Shown piece by piece: positions 16,091 through 24,596 of a stretch of DNA of 64,000 nucleotides; position 1 is the stretch's first letter; the number at the start of each line of letters is the position of its first letter. A model generated the notes under the pieces. It was not told the origin of the DNA, made no database searches, and was given only the letters and a program-made list of their open reading frames with translations. Source of the stretch: JAISDD01 sp031553935 (GTDB lineage Bacteria; Bacillota; Syntrophomonadia; Syntrophomonadales; Syntrophomonadaceae); contig JAVBKS010000011.1 in NCBI GenBank assembly GCA_031553935.1, positions 49,829-113,828 of the forward strand, read 5' to 3'. Position numbers and translations under genes: made by a program.

Positions 16091-16782
16091 TCTTATTCGA
16101 GAAAGTAAATAAAATCTATCAGCTGGGTGAAAACTCGGTACTGGCTTTGAAAAATGTCGATTTACATATTAAGGAGAATGAATTTACTGCCATTATGGGT
16201 CCTTCCGGATCAGGCAAATCTACACTCATGAACATCTTAGGCTGTCTGGACCGGCCCAGCAGCGGGGTATATTCTTTGGGCGGCATTCGGGTAGAAGATA
16301 TGTCTGACGATGAACTGGCAGTTATCCGCAATGAAAAAATCGGCTTTGTTTTTCAGTCTTTTAATCTTTTGGCACGCTCCAATGCTTTAAAAAATGTTGA
16401 GCTGCCGATGGTCTACGCCGGAGTAGCTACTAAGCTTAGAAAAGAACGCGCAGCTGCAGCTCTTGGCAAAGTCGGCTTGGCAGATCGAATGCACCATAGA
16501 CCAAATGAACTTTCCGGCGGGCAAAGGCAAAGAGTGGCAATTGCCCGGGCTTTGGTCAATAATCCCAGCATCATTTTAGCTGATGAACCCACTGGCAACT
16601 TGGACTCTAAGTCCGGGGAAGAAATTATGAATTTGTTTATGCAGCTGCACCATGAAGGGACGACCATAATCCTCGTTACCCATGAGCATGAGGTTGCCGA
16701 ACATGCCAACCGAATAGTCTACTTTCGCGATGGCGAGCTAGTACGCGATGAGAACCGCGTTTTAGGGGGTGTATCCCCATGA
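16087..16782 (+). CDS. MacB/LolD-type ABC transporter ATPase
   Basis: A 231-residue ATPase with Walker A GPSGSGKST (about residue 39), Q-loop 'GFVFQSFNLLARSNALKNVELPM', signature LSGGQRQRVAIARAL, Walker B 'IILADEPTGNLDS' and H-loop 'IILVTHEHEVAEHANR'. This is the MacB/LolD/FtsE subgroup, in which the ATPase drives a mechanotransmission permease instead of classical transport. ATGA-type overlaps join it to both the adaptor and the permease, so the three proteins are translationally coupled. Substrates of homologues include macrolides, antimicrobial peptides and lipopeptides; none can be assigned here. Confidence 0.92.
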   Translation: MILFEKVNKIYQLGENSVLALKNVDLHIKENEFTAIMGPSGSGKSTLMNILGCLDRPSSGVYSLGGIRVEDMSDDELAVIRNEKIGFVFQSFNLLARSNALKNVELPMVYAGVATKLRKERAAAALGKVGLADRMHHRPNELSGGQRQRVAIARALVNNPSIILADEPTGNLDSKSGEEIMNLFMQLHHEGTTIILVTHEHEVAEHANRIVYFRDGELVRDENRVLGGVSP

Positions 16783-17996
16783 GTTTATTTGAAAGCATAC
16801 AGGTTGCGCTCGAAGCAATTGTTGCCAACAAGATGCGTTCGATCTTGACCATGTTAGGTATTATTATCGGCATTAGCGCAGTTATTACTATAGTAGCTAT
16901 CGGCGAAGGCAGCCAGAAAATGATTCAGAGAGAATTTGAGACTTTTGGCGTATCTCGCGCTTATCTAGGGCTTAATTGGCGAGAGTCACCCGCCGCTAAG
17001 GATTACATAACCAATGATGATATAAGTGTTATTAAGAGTTCACTTGGCGAAAGGATCAAAGGTATTAGTCCCCGCTTCGGTAGTAACGGCAAAATCAACC
17101 GCCGCCAGGATGTTATTAATGTTAGTTTATTAGGAGTCAATGAAGAGTATAATCAGATCCAGAAATTCAATCTCAAGCTCGGCCGTTTTATTATGAAAGA
17201 AGACATAGCTAACAATAGATATGTAACGATTATTGATGAAGGTTTTGCCGAAAAGATGTTCAATCGCACTGATGTCATTGGAGAGAATATTGTGGTAATG
17301 GTTGAAGAACAGTCGCTTTCCTTGACGATCATTGGGATTCAAGAAAGACCTAAGGTTCTATTCGCTGAGTTTGACGATGATGATCAGCAAGCTACTATTT
17401 ATGTTCCCTTACCGGTTATGAATATGTTTATGGATGATCCCGACCGATATTATTCCATTGAAATTAATCTAAACCCGGAAGCTGATGCCAATGATACCAT
17501 GCTTAAAATGAAATCTATAATGGAGCGCCGTCATGATGCGGTGGGCAAAAATCTTTACCGTACCCAAACTGCTGAAAGCGAAATGGCAGTCGTGAATCAG
17601 GTAATGGGTATTCTTACTCTGGTTATCGGTTCAATTGCGGCGATATCTCTATTAGTAGGAGGTATCGGTATCATGAATATCATGCTGGTCTCGGTTACGG
17701 AGCGAACCAAGGAAATTGGAATTAGAAAAGCCATAGGAGCAAAATATAGTAACATAAGAACCCAATTTTTGATTGAGTCCCTCATAATTTCTTCCATCGG
17801 AGGCATGATCGGCATATTGTTAGGAATTGGATTTTCAACGGTCATCGCCTTAATAGTTGGTTTTCCGCCCGCGGTATCTATCGGTGCAATTATTGTTGCC
17901 ACTCTGTTTTCTGCCGGAGTGGGCGTTTTCTTCGGTTATTATCCAGCCCGTAAGGCCGCACTGCTCGACCCTATTGAGTCTTTAAGATATGAGTAG
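16779..17996 (+). CDS. MacB-type ABC transporter permease
   Basis: A 405-residue permease with the MacB layout: first membrane helix (residues about 20-42, 'MRSILTMLGIIIGISAVITIV'), a large extracytoplasmic domain (about 50-275), and three C-terminal helices. The last part carries the FtsX-type signature 'VGGIGIMNIMLVSVTERTKEIGIRKAIGA' and ends 'GYYPARKAALLDPIESLRYE', both highly conserved. With the adaptor and ATPase it forms a complete three-component efflux or signalling system. No response regulator or sensor kinase lies next to it, and control may rest in the duplicated leader upstream. Confidence 0.92.
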   Translation: MSLFESIQVALEAIVANKMRSILTMLGIIIGISAVITIVAIGEGSQKMIQREFETFGVSRAYLGLNWRESPAAKDYITNDDISVIKSSLGERIKGISPRFGSNGKINRRQDVINVSLLGVNEEYNQIQKFNLKLGRFIMKEDIANNRYVTIIDEGFAEKMFNRTDVIGENIVVMVEEQSLSLTIIGIQERPKVLFAEFDDDDQQATIYVPLPVMNMFMDDPDRYYSIEINLNPEADANDTMLKMKSIMERRHDAVGKNLYRTQTAESEMAVVNQVMGILTLVIGSIAAISLLVGGIGIMNIMLVSVTERTKEIGIRKAIGAKYSNIRTQFLIESLIISSIGGMIGILLGIGFSTVIALIVGFPPAVSIGAIIVATLFSAGVGVFFGYYPARKAALLDPIESLRYE

Positions 17997-18030
17997 CAAA
18001 GTGATAGAAAGAGATCTAGCCACTATCTAT

Positions 18031-18064
18031 TTGTGTTGACAAGGTGAACACAAATTCATATAAT
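18031..18064 (+). promoter_or_regulatory. Consensus promoter with overlapping operator for the RelB-like/zeta-like pair
   Basis: TTGACA (18036-18041), a 17-base spacer and TATAAT (18059-18064) give a perfect sigma-A promoter. The inverted repeat TTGTGTT-N9-AACACAA (18031-18053) covers the -35 box, fitting repression by the ribbon-helix-helix antitoxin. Confidence 0.75.
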
Positions 18065-18086
18065 GACCATAGAAGGAGTGATCTCA

Positions 18087-18419
18087 ATGTCAAAAGGGGA
18101 TTTCGTTCATGTTAGGGTTTCACCAGCACTCAAAGAAGAAGCGGAGAAAGTATTAGCAGCATCTGGTACTACAATGTCCGCCACTGTTAATATGCTGCTT
18201 AGCAAAATTGTAAACGTCGGGGGTATTCCTTTCAGTGTCACCAGTGATCAGAGTATCTTAGGTTCCGACATCTCTATGATTGATCAAGCCTGCCAACAAG
18301 CAATTGTCGAGGCTAATGCTAAAAAAAGGGCGAAAGGGGTTCCTCTAGCATTTTATGATACAGAGCTCAAGAAGGCTTATTTAGAATACCCCGACGGTAA
18401 ACGCGTGTATAATGATTAG
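18087..18419 (+). CDS. RelB/DinJ-type antitoxin
   Basis: A 110-residue protein. The first 45 residues are a ribbon-helix-helix of the RelB/DinJ type ('VHVRVSPALKEEAEKVLAASGTTMSATVNMLL', then 'GGIPF'), which binds DNA and represses the operon. The C-terminal half is helical and acidic-basic mixed, suitable for toxin wrapping. AAGGAGTG precedes the ATG at 18087; an in-frame ATG at 18063 would lie in the -10 box and is unlikely. It overlaps the following kinase gene by eight bases. The usual partner of such antitoxins is a RelE/YafQ RNase, which makes the zeta-like partner notable. Confidence 0.85.
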   Translation: MSKGDFVHVRVSPALKEEAEKVLAASGTTMSATVNMLLSKIVNVGGIPFSVTSDQSILGSDISMIDQACQQAIVEANAKKRAKGVPLAFYDTELKKAYLEYPDGKRVYND

Positions 18420-18978
18420 ACCCCATGTAATGGTATACGCCGGTCCAAACGGTTCCGGAAAAAGCACTATAACTGAAAAACTATCTGTGGTTGGAACGTA
18501 TATTAACGCTGATGAGATCAAGAAAAAAAGATCCTGTGCCGATTTGGAAGCAGCACTTGAAGCAGAACAACTTCGGGAAATGCATATAAGCGAGTCAAAA
18601 AACTTTACTTTCGAGACGGTTTTATCAACCCCAAGGAATATTGATCTCTTATCAAGAGCCAAAGCCCTCGGTTATTATATTGAAAGCGTTTTCGTGCTTA
18701 CCATTAGTCCTGATCTCAATGTCCTTCGAGTGGCTTCCAGAACTCTGGATGGGGGACACGATGTACCTGAAGATAAGATCCGCAGGCGGTATGAAAAGTC
18801 CCTGCAACAACTGCCGCAATTAATTGCCCTTAGTGACAAATGTATTATTATCGACAATACAGCGAGCCCATCAGTCATATTTATGAAAGAAAATGGTCAG
18901 GAGCTGTTTATTGGCAATACTTTTTGGTCTTATGATCAAATACACGAATTAGTAAATGTCTCTGCTAAAGATAGTTAG
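18412..18978 (+). CDS. Zeta-toxin-like P-loop kinase
   Basis: A 188-residue P-loop protein. Walker A is 'AGPNGSGKST' at residues 10-19, followed by 'TYINADEIKK' and 'ESKNFTFETVLSTPRNIDLL', the pattern of zeta-toxin-like and related small kinases (AAA_33/zeta group). The later 'RRYEKSLQQLPQL' helix and the arginines around it fit the lid. Zeta toxins phosphorylate UDP-N-acetylglucosamine and block wall synthesis. Here the partner is a RelB-like protein, not an epsilon antitoxin, so the target is uncertain. The start overlaps the antitoxin end, indicating coupled translation. The stop overlaps the end of the convergent DUF4430 gene by four bases. Confidence 0.78.
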   Translation: MIRPHVMVYAGPNGSGKSTITEKLSVVGTYINADEIKKKRSCADLEAALEAEQLREMHISESKNFTFETVLSTPRNIDLLSRAKALGYYIESVFVLTISPDLNVLRVASRTLDGGHDVPEDKIRRRYEKSLQQLPQLIALSDKCIIIDNTASPSVIFMKENGQELFIGNTFWSYDQIHELVNVSAKDS

Positions 18979-19745
18979 TTTTGCAATTGATTATAGCCCC
19001 CGATATCTTTGCCCAGATCGCAGGTATAGATTATTTGGATATTATCCCCATCTAGGGGGTGATAATTGGAACAGCTGAAACTAGGAAACTCTCCGTTTAT
19101 CTGGTATTGCCAGCCCGATAAGGGCCCACAGTCGAATTCATAGAGATTATTGATCCCTTCAATATACATACTTTCATATGCCGGAACGCGATTAAATTCA
19201 AAATGAATCTTATTTTTCTTTAGTTCTCTTTGCAATATATCCCCCACACTTTCACCCGGGGTAAAAGCAACGCTGGATGCCGCAAAGATTATTCCGTCTT
19301 CAGGTATTAATCCTTTTTTCTGCTCGGTTAGTTTATTTAGATTATTTAGAACAGTGTCACAGCGCACCGATAATGTGCAGTGATACTCTAGCGCTATACT
19401 TGTCTGCACTTCATGATTGGGCAGATTTTCATGACTGCCTGGCACTTGTACATTTTCTAGTTGATTTTGTTGCTGCGAATCCGTTCTCCCTGTAATCTGA
19501 TCGGCTTCATCAGGCGTTGCCGTATCCTTATCAGGCAGAACCTCCGTTTTGGCAATGCTATCACTATTTGATGCTTTAACCGGACCTTCTGCGAGGGGCA
19601 CTGACTCTGTCTGCCTGGATTCATTTCCAGGAGATGTCAATAAGGAAGTGCTTGATTGTGCTCCAAGTTGATCCCAATAATATGCAATAAATAACATAGC
19701 GACAATTACAACGCCAATTAGTAATCCCTGCCGGTATTTCCTCAT
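18975..19745 (-). CDS. Membrane-anchored DUF4430 (transcobalamin-like C-terminal domain) protein
   Basis: A 256-residue protein. Residues about 7-25 are an uncleaved or cleaved signal/anchor helix, about 30-115 a low-complexity Ser/Thr/Glu/Gln linker, and 118-250 a DUF4430 domain, ending with the motif region 'YEFDCGPLSGWQYQINGEFPSFSCS' and 'YHPLDGDNIQIIYTCDLGKDIGG'. DUF4430 corresponds to the C-terminal beta domain of transcobalamin and intrinsic factor, which caps the cobalamin. The gene overlaps the upstream alpha/alpha-toroid gene by four bases, so the two halves of a transcobalamin-like protein are made together but separately. Surface corrinoid binding is inferred. Confidence 0.75.
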   Translation of the reverse strand: MRKYRQGLLIGVVIVAMLFIAYYWDQLGAQSSTSLLTSPGNESRQTESVPLAEGPVKASNSDSIAKTEVLPDKDTATPDEADQITGRTDSQQQNQLENVQVPGSHENLPNHEVQTSIALEYHCTLSVRCDTVLNNLNKLTEQKKGLIPEDGIIFAASSVAFTPGESVGDILQRELKKNKIHFEFNRVPAYESMYIEGINNLYEFDCGPLSGWQYQINGEFPSFSCSNYHPLDGDNIQIIYTCDLGKDIGGYNQLQN

Positions 19746-20830
19746 ACTTTTTCCTCATTTGTCTCAATGGCATTATGAAGTATTCGACATAATATCTTAC
19801 TGGCATTTTCATTTACAATACTTGGGGCAATTATATTTTGATCGCTTTCCTTACCTGATTCACCAGTAAATTTATACAAGGGCTGTGATCTTGTTTCATG
19901 CAGCCTTACTGCCGAAAGTGCTAGGAGTGCTTGCTCAGTTGCAATGGGATTACTGATCGACTCAGCTTCATTGTGTTTAAAGCCGCTGCCTTTTATATAG
20001 AAAGTCAGCATTTTGTCAATTAAAGTATGGCCGTTTTTCGTAAAACGCACATCATTTATTTCGATGCCCATACTACCCAAAGCGATGATTACTTGAAAAA
20101 CACTTTCCGAGTTATTTCGGTTCCAGCTGGTATATCCGCCATCACCATTTTGCTGTTTGGCAAGACATATAATAGCTTTATCAATTGCTTTTTGTACGTA
20201 AACTTGCTCGCGGTAATTAGCTAAGGCTTGCACAGCCATAGCAGTAATATCCGGGTCCCCAGTTAAGCCGGAGAGGGCAAAACCACCATCGGGAAGCTGC
20301 TGCTTCAGAATGTTTTCTAAGTAAAGCTGCCTGGTAGCTTGGGTCGCTGCACTCTTATTAATTGGAATATCGTATCCGCCGCTGTCAAGGGCAATCAAAG
20401 CCCAAATTGGACCGCTGATTCCTTGCCATATAGTTTTATCATAATCACCCAAAGGAAGGAGCAAATTATATCCACCCACATTGGAAGGGTCAGCCCCCAT
20501 TGCTGTCAAAGCTAAAACAACCCGAGAGTATTCTGTAAACTTTCTTTCGTGCAAGACCCCCTGGTGTTCTTTAACATAGTTTTCAATATTGTGGTAGTAC
20601 TTTTGAAAATAGTCGGTATTTACCGCGCAGCCACTGCGGGCTAAGCCAATTATTGCCCATTCCCCCCCCGCGATTCCTAATTGCGGATTAGGGTTGCTGG
20701 CGACCAAATTGAAAGCAGTATCATTTATTATGTCATTAATAGAGCTGTTATTCTGCCCATAGGCAATAGCTGTTCCAAAATACAGCCATAAAACTGCCGG
20801 CATCAAGAGCATGCTTATTGACTTTTTCAT
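19742..20830 (-). CDS. Secreted alpha/alpha-toroid protein (prenyltransferase/squalene-oxidase repeat; transcobalamin-N-like)
   Basis: A 362-residue protein with a clear signal peptide (residues 1-25, ending near AIAYGQ). It carries four or more repeats of the alpha/alpha-toroid type: 'GGEWAIIGLARSG', 'VVLALTAMGADP', 'GPIWALIALDSGGYDIP', 'LPDGGFALSGLTGDPDITAMAVQALANY', 'GDGGYTSWNRNNSESVFQVIIALGSMGIEI' and 'ATEQALLALSAVRL'. This fold is shared by terpene cyclases and by the N-terminal domain of transcobalamin; being secreted and paired with a DUF4430 protein favours the second. AAGGAGGAACAGG precedes the ATG. It is divergent from the riboswitch-controlled locus; 20831-20990 holds the intergenic promoters but no riboswitch on this strand. 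Confidence 0.75.
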   Translation of the reverse strand: MKKSISMLLMPAVLWLYFGTAIAYGQNNSSINDIINDTAFNLVASNPNPQLGIAGGEWAIIGLARSGCAVNTDYFQKYYHNIENYVKEHQGVLHERKFTEYSRVVLALTAMGADPSNVGGYNLLLPLGDYDKTIWQGISGPIWALIALDSGGYDIPINKSAATQATRQLYLENILKQQLPDGGFALSGLTGDPDITAMAVQALANYREQVYVQKAIDKAIICLAKQQNGDGGYTSWNRNNSESVFQVIIALGSMGIEINDVRFTKNGHTLIDKMLTFYIKGSGFKHNEAESISNPIATEQALLALSAVRLHETRSQPLYKFTGESGKESDQNIIAPSIVNENASKILCRILHNAIETNEEKV

Positions 20831-20994
20831 CCTGTTCCTCCTTAACTGCCCTAGGGTTTACAAATGATCTTATCTGATGTTTTGCATTGCTTAACGCAAT
20901 TTTTTATAGTAACATTCTGCACAAGACAATTGAATAATGTGCTTTGGTTTGAGTATTGCTATTATTTATAAGGCTTCATCAAACCATTGTCAAG

Positions 20995-21140
20995 GTACAG
21001 GTGCATTAGCTTAATAGAGAATTCCGATGAGAATTCGGAGCGGTACCGCCACTGTGAAGAGGAGCAAGCCAAAAAAGCCACTGAATTTATTTGGGAAGGT
21101 TTGGCAAGTTATGAATCTAAGCCAGGAGAACTGCCTGTAC
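20995..21140 (+). promoter_or_regulatory. Cobalamin (adenosylcobalamin-type) riboswitch
   Basis: The conserved elements occur in order: P1 arm GTACAGG (20995-21001) pairing perfectly with CCTGTAC (21134-21140), the segment 'gcggtaccgccactgt' (about 21040-21055), 'agccactg' (21076-21083), 'gggaagg' (21093-21099) and the B12 box 'aagccaggagaactgcct' (21119-21136). This is the class-I cobalamin aptamer pattern. The downstream operon encodes the transcobalamin-like surface protein and an ECF transporter, so cobalamin should shut off its own capture and uptake. Confidence 0.93.
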
Positions 21141-21154
21141 AACAATCATCGATA

Positions 21155-21200
21155 TGACCGGCGATTAACGGGAGGTGATTTCATAACCGTCAGCTTTTTT
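21155..21200 (+). terminator. First candidate terminator of the riboswitch expression platform
   Basis: TGACcGG (21155-21161) can pair with CCGTCA (21187-21192), followed by GC and six T. The stem has one bulge and a long loop containing GGGAGGTGAT. It lies directly after the aptamer. Confidence 0.4.
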
Positions 21201-21228
21201 ACTTAGTCTGAGGGGCTATTTATGAATC

Positions 21229-21263
21229 GCCGTTTTTCTTTAGAAAGGCGGCTTTAATTTTTA
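21229..21263 (+). terminator. Second terminator of the riboswitch expression platform
   Basis: GCCGTTTTTC (21229-21238) pairs with GAAAGGCGGC (21243-21252) including two G-T pairs, closing a four-base loop, followed by TTTAATTTTTA. It lies about 45 bases before the start codon, as expected for transcriptional attenuation. Confidence 0.6.
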
Positions 21264-21308
21264 CTGGAGAAGAAAACCAATATATTTTTTCGTATCGGAG
21301 GATAATTA

Positions 21309-24300
21309 ATGAAAACAGCCTTAAACCGCAGCTTAATCCTGCTTCTGATTTTGACCCTATTCGTATCTGCATTCCCAATGGGCGCTATGGCCAAGATCGA
21401 AGATGGCGCTCCAACTGCTATGACGGAATCAAACGAACAACTACTGGACGATATGCTGGCGTCTCTAACTTCGCATTTCGAGGACACCGATGACGATTGG
21501 GCGGCAATGGACCTAGCCGCCTTCGGCAAAGGCGACTTAGTCAGCGGCAAAAGCTTAATTGAATTTGCTCGCGAAACTTATCAGTATTCTTCATCATCAT
21601 ACCCTGACTGGGAACGGTCTACTATTATGCTGACTTCCTTAGGAGTTAACGCCCGTAAAGTCTATGACGGCCAAGAAGGGTATCTCGATTTTCTAAATAA
21701 AAGCCATAATCGCCTGGCTCCGCAGAGTGTTACTGATGCGGCATTTGCTTTATTGGCATTAGATAGTGGAAAATATGATGATAATGATCTGCCGTTAAAT
21801 AGAGAAAACATTCTGGCTTTCTTATTAGATAGTCAGTTGCCTGTATCCTCAGGCCAAGTCGGCTGGACGCTGCGCAGCGATGAAGCTGATGTTGACGTTA
21901 CCGCTATGGTGTTATCAGCTCTTAGTCCCTATTACCTGCAAATGCAACCGATAGGAAATGAAACTGAGGTTAAAACCGCAGTGGACGGTGCAATAAACTA
22001 TTTGGCTGCAGTTCAAAACTCTAGCGGCGATTACGGCAATGCCAATTCCACCGCCATGGTAATAGTAGCCTTATCAGCATTAGGAATTGATGCCAATCAA
22101 GATCAGCGCTTTATAAAAAATGAAAACAGCATCCTAAATGGTTTAATGTCATTTCGAACTGAAGATAACCTCTTTGCTTACGAATTAAACGGTAACTACA
22201 ATTTCCGCAGTACTGAACAGGGCTTTCGCGCTCTGATTAGCTATCACAAATTGGTCTTATCTGACCAGCCTTTTAACATTTACTCCTTTAGTGCGCCTGA
22301 AGGTGACGGCTCTCAGTTAACCGGTGAAACTAAACCCAATCCTCAAGATCCAAGCGGGCAGTATAAGACTGTGACTGTCAGGGTCGAAGATTTGCATAAC
22401 GATATTACCCTTCTTCCGTTGACCACAGTGCAGATAAACGGTAGTGCACTAGATGCTCTTAATGCCGCCTTATACAAGAAGGGCTACGATATAAAGGATG
22501 CTGAAGTAATAGCAGTCTCAAGTGCCGGGTACATCGAGAGCATATTGAACCTTGCAAATGATTTCGCTGCTGAGTGCAGTTGGATGTACGCTGTTAATGA
22601 TAGCAGCCCCTGGGATGCCTGCGATCAATACTTGGTTCATGAGCATGACGAAATAGTATTCTACTATCTTAATTGGAACGATGAAGCCTTGATTTCAAGC
22701 TTCGATGCCCGCGATTACCGCGTTGATACCGGCAAGAGTTTAACCGTTGCTCTTAGCGGCAGCGGAACTTGGACCGGGACCAGATCTCCAATTGCCGGAG
22801 CAAGTATTCAAGCATACGATAACACTGGAGCTAAGTTTGGCAGTGCTGTAATTACGAATAAGGACGGACAGGCGCTATTGTCTTTTGCTCAGGCTGGCAA
22901 TTTTACACTGCGCTCAAGTTTAGTTGGTGCTAACAATGCTAATACTCTAATTTCTTATCCGGCAACAATCGTTGTCATAGGGGGATCAGGCTCGGGAAAT
23001 GGTAATAATAAGCAAGTAACCTTTAGCGTTGTCGGCAATAATAAAACCGGAACCCTTATTCACCCAACTATTGTAACTATTGATCAGGACGCTAGCGTTT
23101 TTGATATCCTCAAGAAGACATTGCAAGCAAAGGATATATCTATGCAGACTAGTAGGGGCACTGAAATCTATATCAAAGAAATCGGCGGTTTAAAAGAATT
23201 CGACGATGGTCCAAATAGTGGCTGGGTATTTACTGTCAATGACGAGGACCCCGTAATCGGAATTGCCTCCTGCATACCTAATGATGGTGATGTGATTAAA
23301 GTATATTTCACTGATGATTATACTCAAGACCCGGTTATTAATCTTAACGGCAGCACGAGAAATGCATCTGAAGAACTTGCCTATCTAACGCCCAGCACTA
23401 CTATTCATAACGGCATAGCTAGCTCGGTAGTTGAAATCAACGAGTTCAGTAATTTTTTGAAGATAGCCAATGACAAAACACAGAACGAAGTTGTAATTCA
23501 ACTAAACTATTCGGAATCGGTTTCTAAATCTATACTTATCATTCCCTCTTCCCCTCTAAGAGAAATGCTGAAAAATAAAGTTATGACACTTAGAATCAAG
23601 GATAGTCTAGCTGAGATAATCTTGCCTAGTAGTGTTATTAAGCAGATCGTATCTGCGAGTGAGAATACCATTAGCCTAACAATAGAGCTTCATGATAATC
23701 AAGCATTTTTGTCTGCCAACCAAGGACTTGTGAGTAATCATCCGCTCCTTACTCTAGCCATTGCTCCTGACAAAAATACATCGCCAATTACTTATGATGA
23801 GGCTATAACCATTGCCTGGCCCTATACTTTGCCAGCCAACGAAAGCCGAGAAAGTATTTCGCTTTATCAAATAGTAGCTGACGGAAAGGTCGACAAAGTA
23901 GCGGGTTCGTACAATGACTACGCTAGCAAGAGTATGGTTTTTGCTGTTAATAGTCTAGCAACTTATGCCCTTGTCTATGATTCTTCCGAAGAAATCAAAG
24001 CAAACTCGATTCCTTTATCAAGCCAACCAGTATTTGAGGATGTTTCCGTTAATGACTGGTTTCATTCGAGTGTAGAATATATGGTTCAACGAAAGCTCAT
24101 GCTGGGTACAACGGAAACTACGTTTTCTCCCAATGAACCTCTGAGCAGAGCCATGCTTGCAGCTATAATGTATCGTTTGGCAGGAGCTCCAGATGTTGCT
24201 GCCGACAATCCCTTTATCGATGTTGAAGATAACCAATGGTACACTCCTGCTGTCATCTGGGCATACGCAAACCAGATTATGAGTGGCTATGACAACGAGC

Positions 24301-24569
24301 ATTTCGGAACTCATGACCCTATCACGCGGGAACAATTGGCAGTGGTTTTATTCCGTTATTCTGCTCAGCAAAGCAACTCTATTAATGATAGTCAGAGGCT
24401 GGCGATTTCCTTTGATACTGAGCAAGTCTCGCCTTGGGCTCATGAGGCTTGGAATTGGAGTATTGATAAAGGCCTGATTTTGGAGCGAAATCTTAACACT
24501 TCAGCTCCCCAGGAAAGCGCCAGCAGAGCAGAAGCAACAGCGATTTTTAAGAATTATTTGGAATCATAG
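21309..24569 (+). CDS. S-layer-anchored transcobalamin-like corrinoid-capture protein (toroid + two DUF4430 + three SLH)
   Basis: A 1086-residue secreted protein: signal peptide (1-28); alpha/alpha-toroid repeats (about 35-330; 'DAAFALLALDSGKYDD', 'DVTAMVLSALSPYYLQ', 'STAMVIVALSALGI', 'STEQGFRALISYH'); a first DUF4430 domain (about 355-455); an Ig-like stretch; a second DUF4430 domain (about 570-680, 'LKEFDDGPNSGWVFTVNDEDP'); a beta-rich linker; and three SLH domains (about 905-1086) for binding secondary cell-wall polymer. Toroid plus DUF4430 is the architecture of animal transcobalamin and intrinsic factor. Its position directly behind a cobalamin riboswitch and before an ECF transporter makes cell-surface corrinoid capture the best-supported role, although binding is inferred. 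GGAGGATAATTA precedes the ATG. Confidence 0.85.
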   Translation: MKTALNRSLILLLILTLFVSAFPMGAMAKIEDGAPTAMTESNEQLLDDMLASLTSHFEDTDDDWAAMDLAAFGKGDLVSGKSLIEFARETYQYSSSSYPDWERSTIMLTSLGVNARKVYDGQEGYLDFLNKSHNRLAPQSVTDAAFALLALDSGKYDDNDLPLNRENILAFLLDSQLPVSSGQVGWTLRSDEADVDVTAMVLSALSPYYLQMQPIGNETEVKTAVDGAINYLAAVQNSSGDYGNANSTAMVIVALSALGIDANQDQRFIKNENSILNGLMSFRTEDNLFAYELNGNYNFRSTEQGFRALISYHKLVLSDQPFNIYSFSAPEGDGSQLTGETKPNPQDPSGQYKTVTVRVEDLHNDITLLPLTTVQINGSALDALNAALYKKGYDIKDAEVIAVSSAGYIESILNLANDFAAECSWMYAVNDSSPWDACDQYLVHEHDEIVFYYLNWNDEALISSFDARDYRVDTGKSLTVALSGSGTWTGTRSPIAGASIQAYDNTGAKFGSAVITNKDGQALLSFAQAGNFTLRSSLVGANNANTLISYPATIVVIGGSGSGNGNNKQVTFSVVGNNKTGTLIHPTIVTIDQDASVFDILKKTLQAKDISMQTSRGTEIYIKEIGGLKEFDDGPNSGWVFTVNDEDPVIGIASCIPNDGDVIKVYFTDDYTQDPVINLNGSTRNASEELAYLTPSTTIHNGIASSVVEINEFSNFLKIANDKTQNEVVIQLNYSESVSKSILIIPSSPLREMLKNKVMTLRIKDSLAEIILPSSVIKQIVSASENTISLTIELHDNQAFLSANQGLVSNHPLLTLAIAPDKNTSPITYDEAITIAWPYTLPANESRESISLYQIVADGKVDKVAGSYNDYASKSMVFAVNSLATYALVYDSSEEIKANSIPLSSQPVFEDVSVNDWFHSSVEYMVQRKLMLGTTETTFSPNEPLSRAMLAAIMYRLAGAPDVAADNPFIDVEDNQWYTPAVIWAYANQIMSGYDNEHFGTHDPITREQLAVVLFRYSAQQSNSINDSQRLAISFDTEQVSPWAHEAWNWSIDKGLILERNLNTSAPQESASRAEATAIFKNYLES

Positions 24570-24596
24570 ACTACAACTATTCATTCGAGGATTAAT

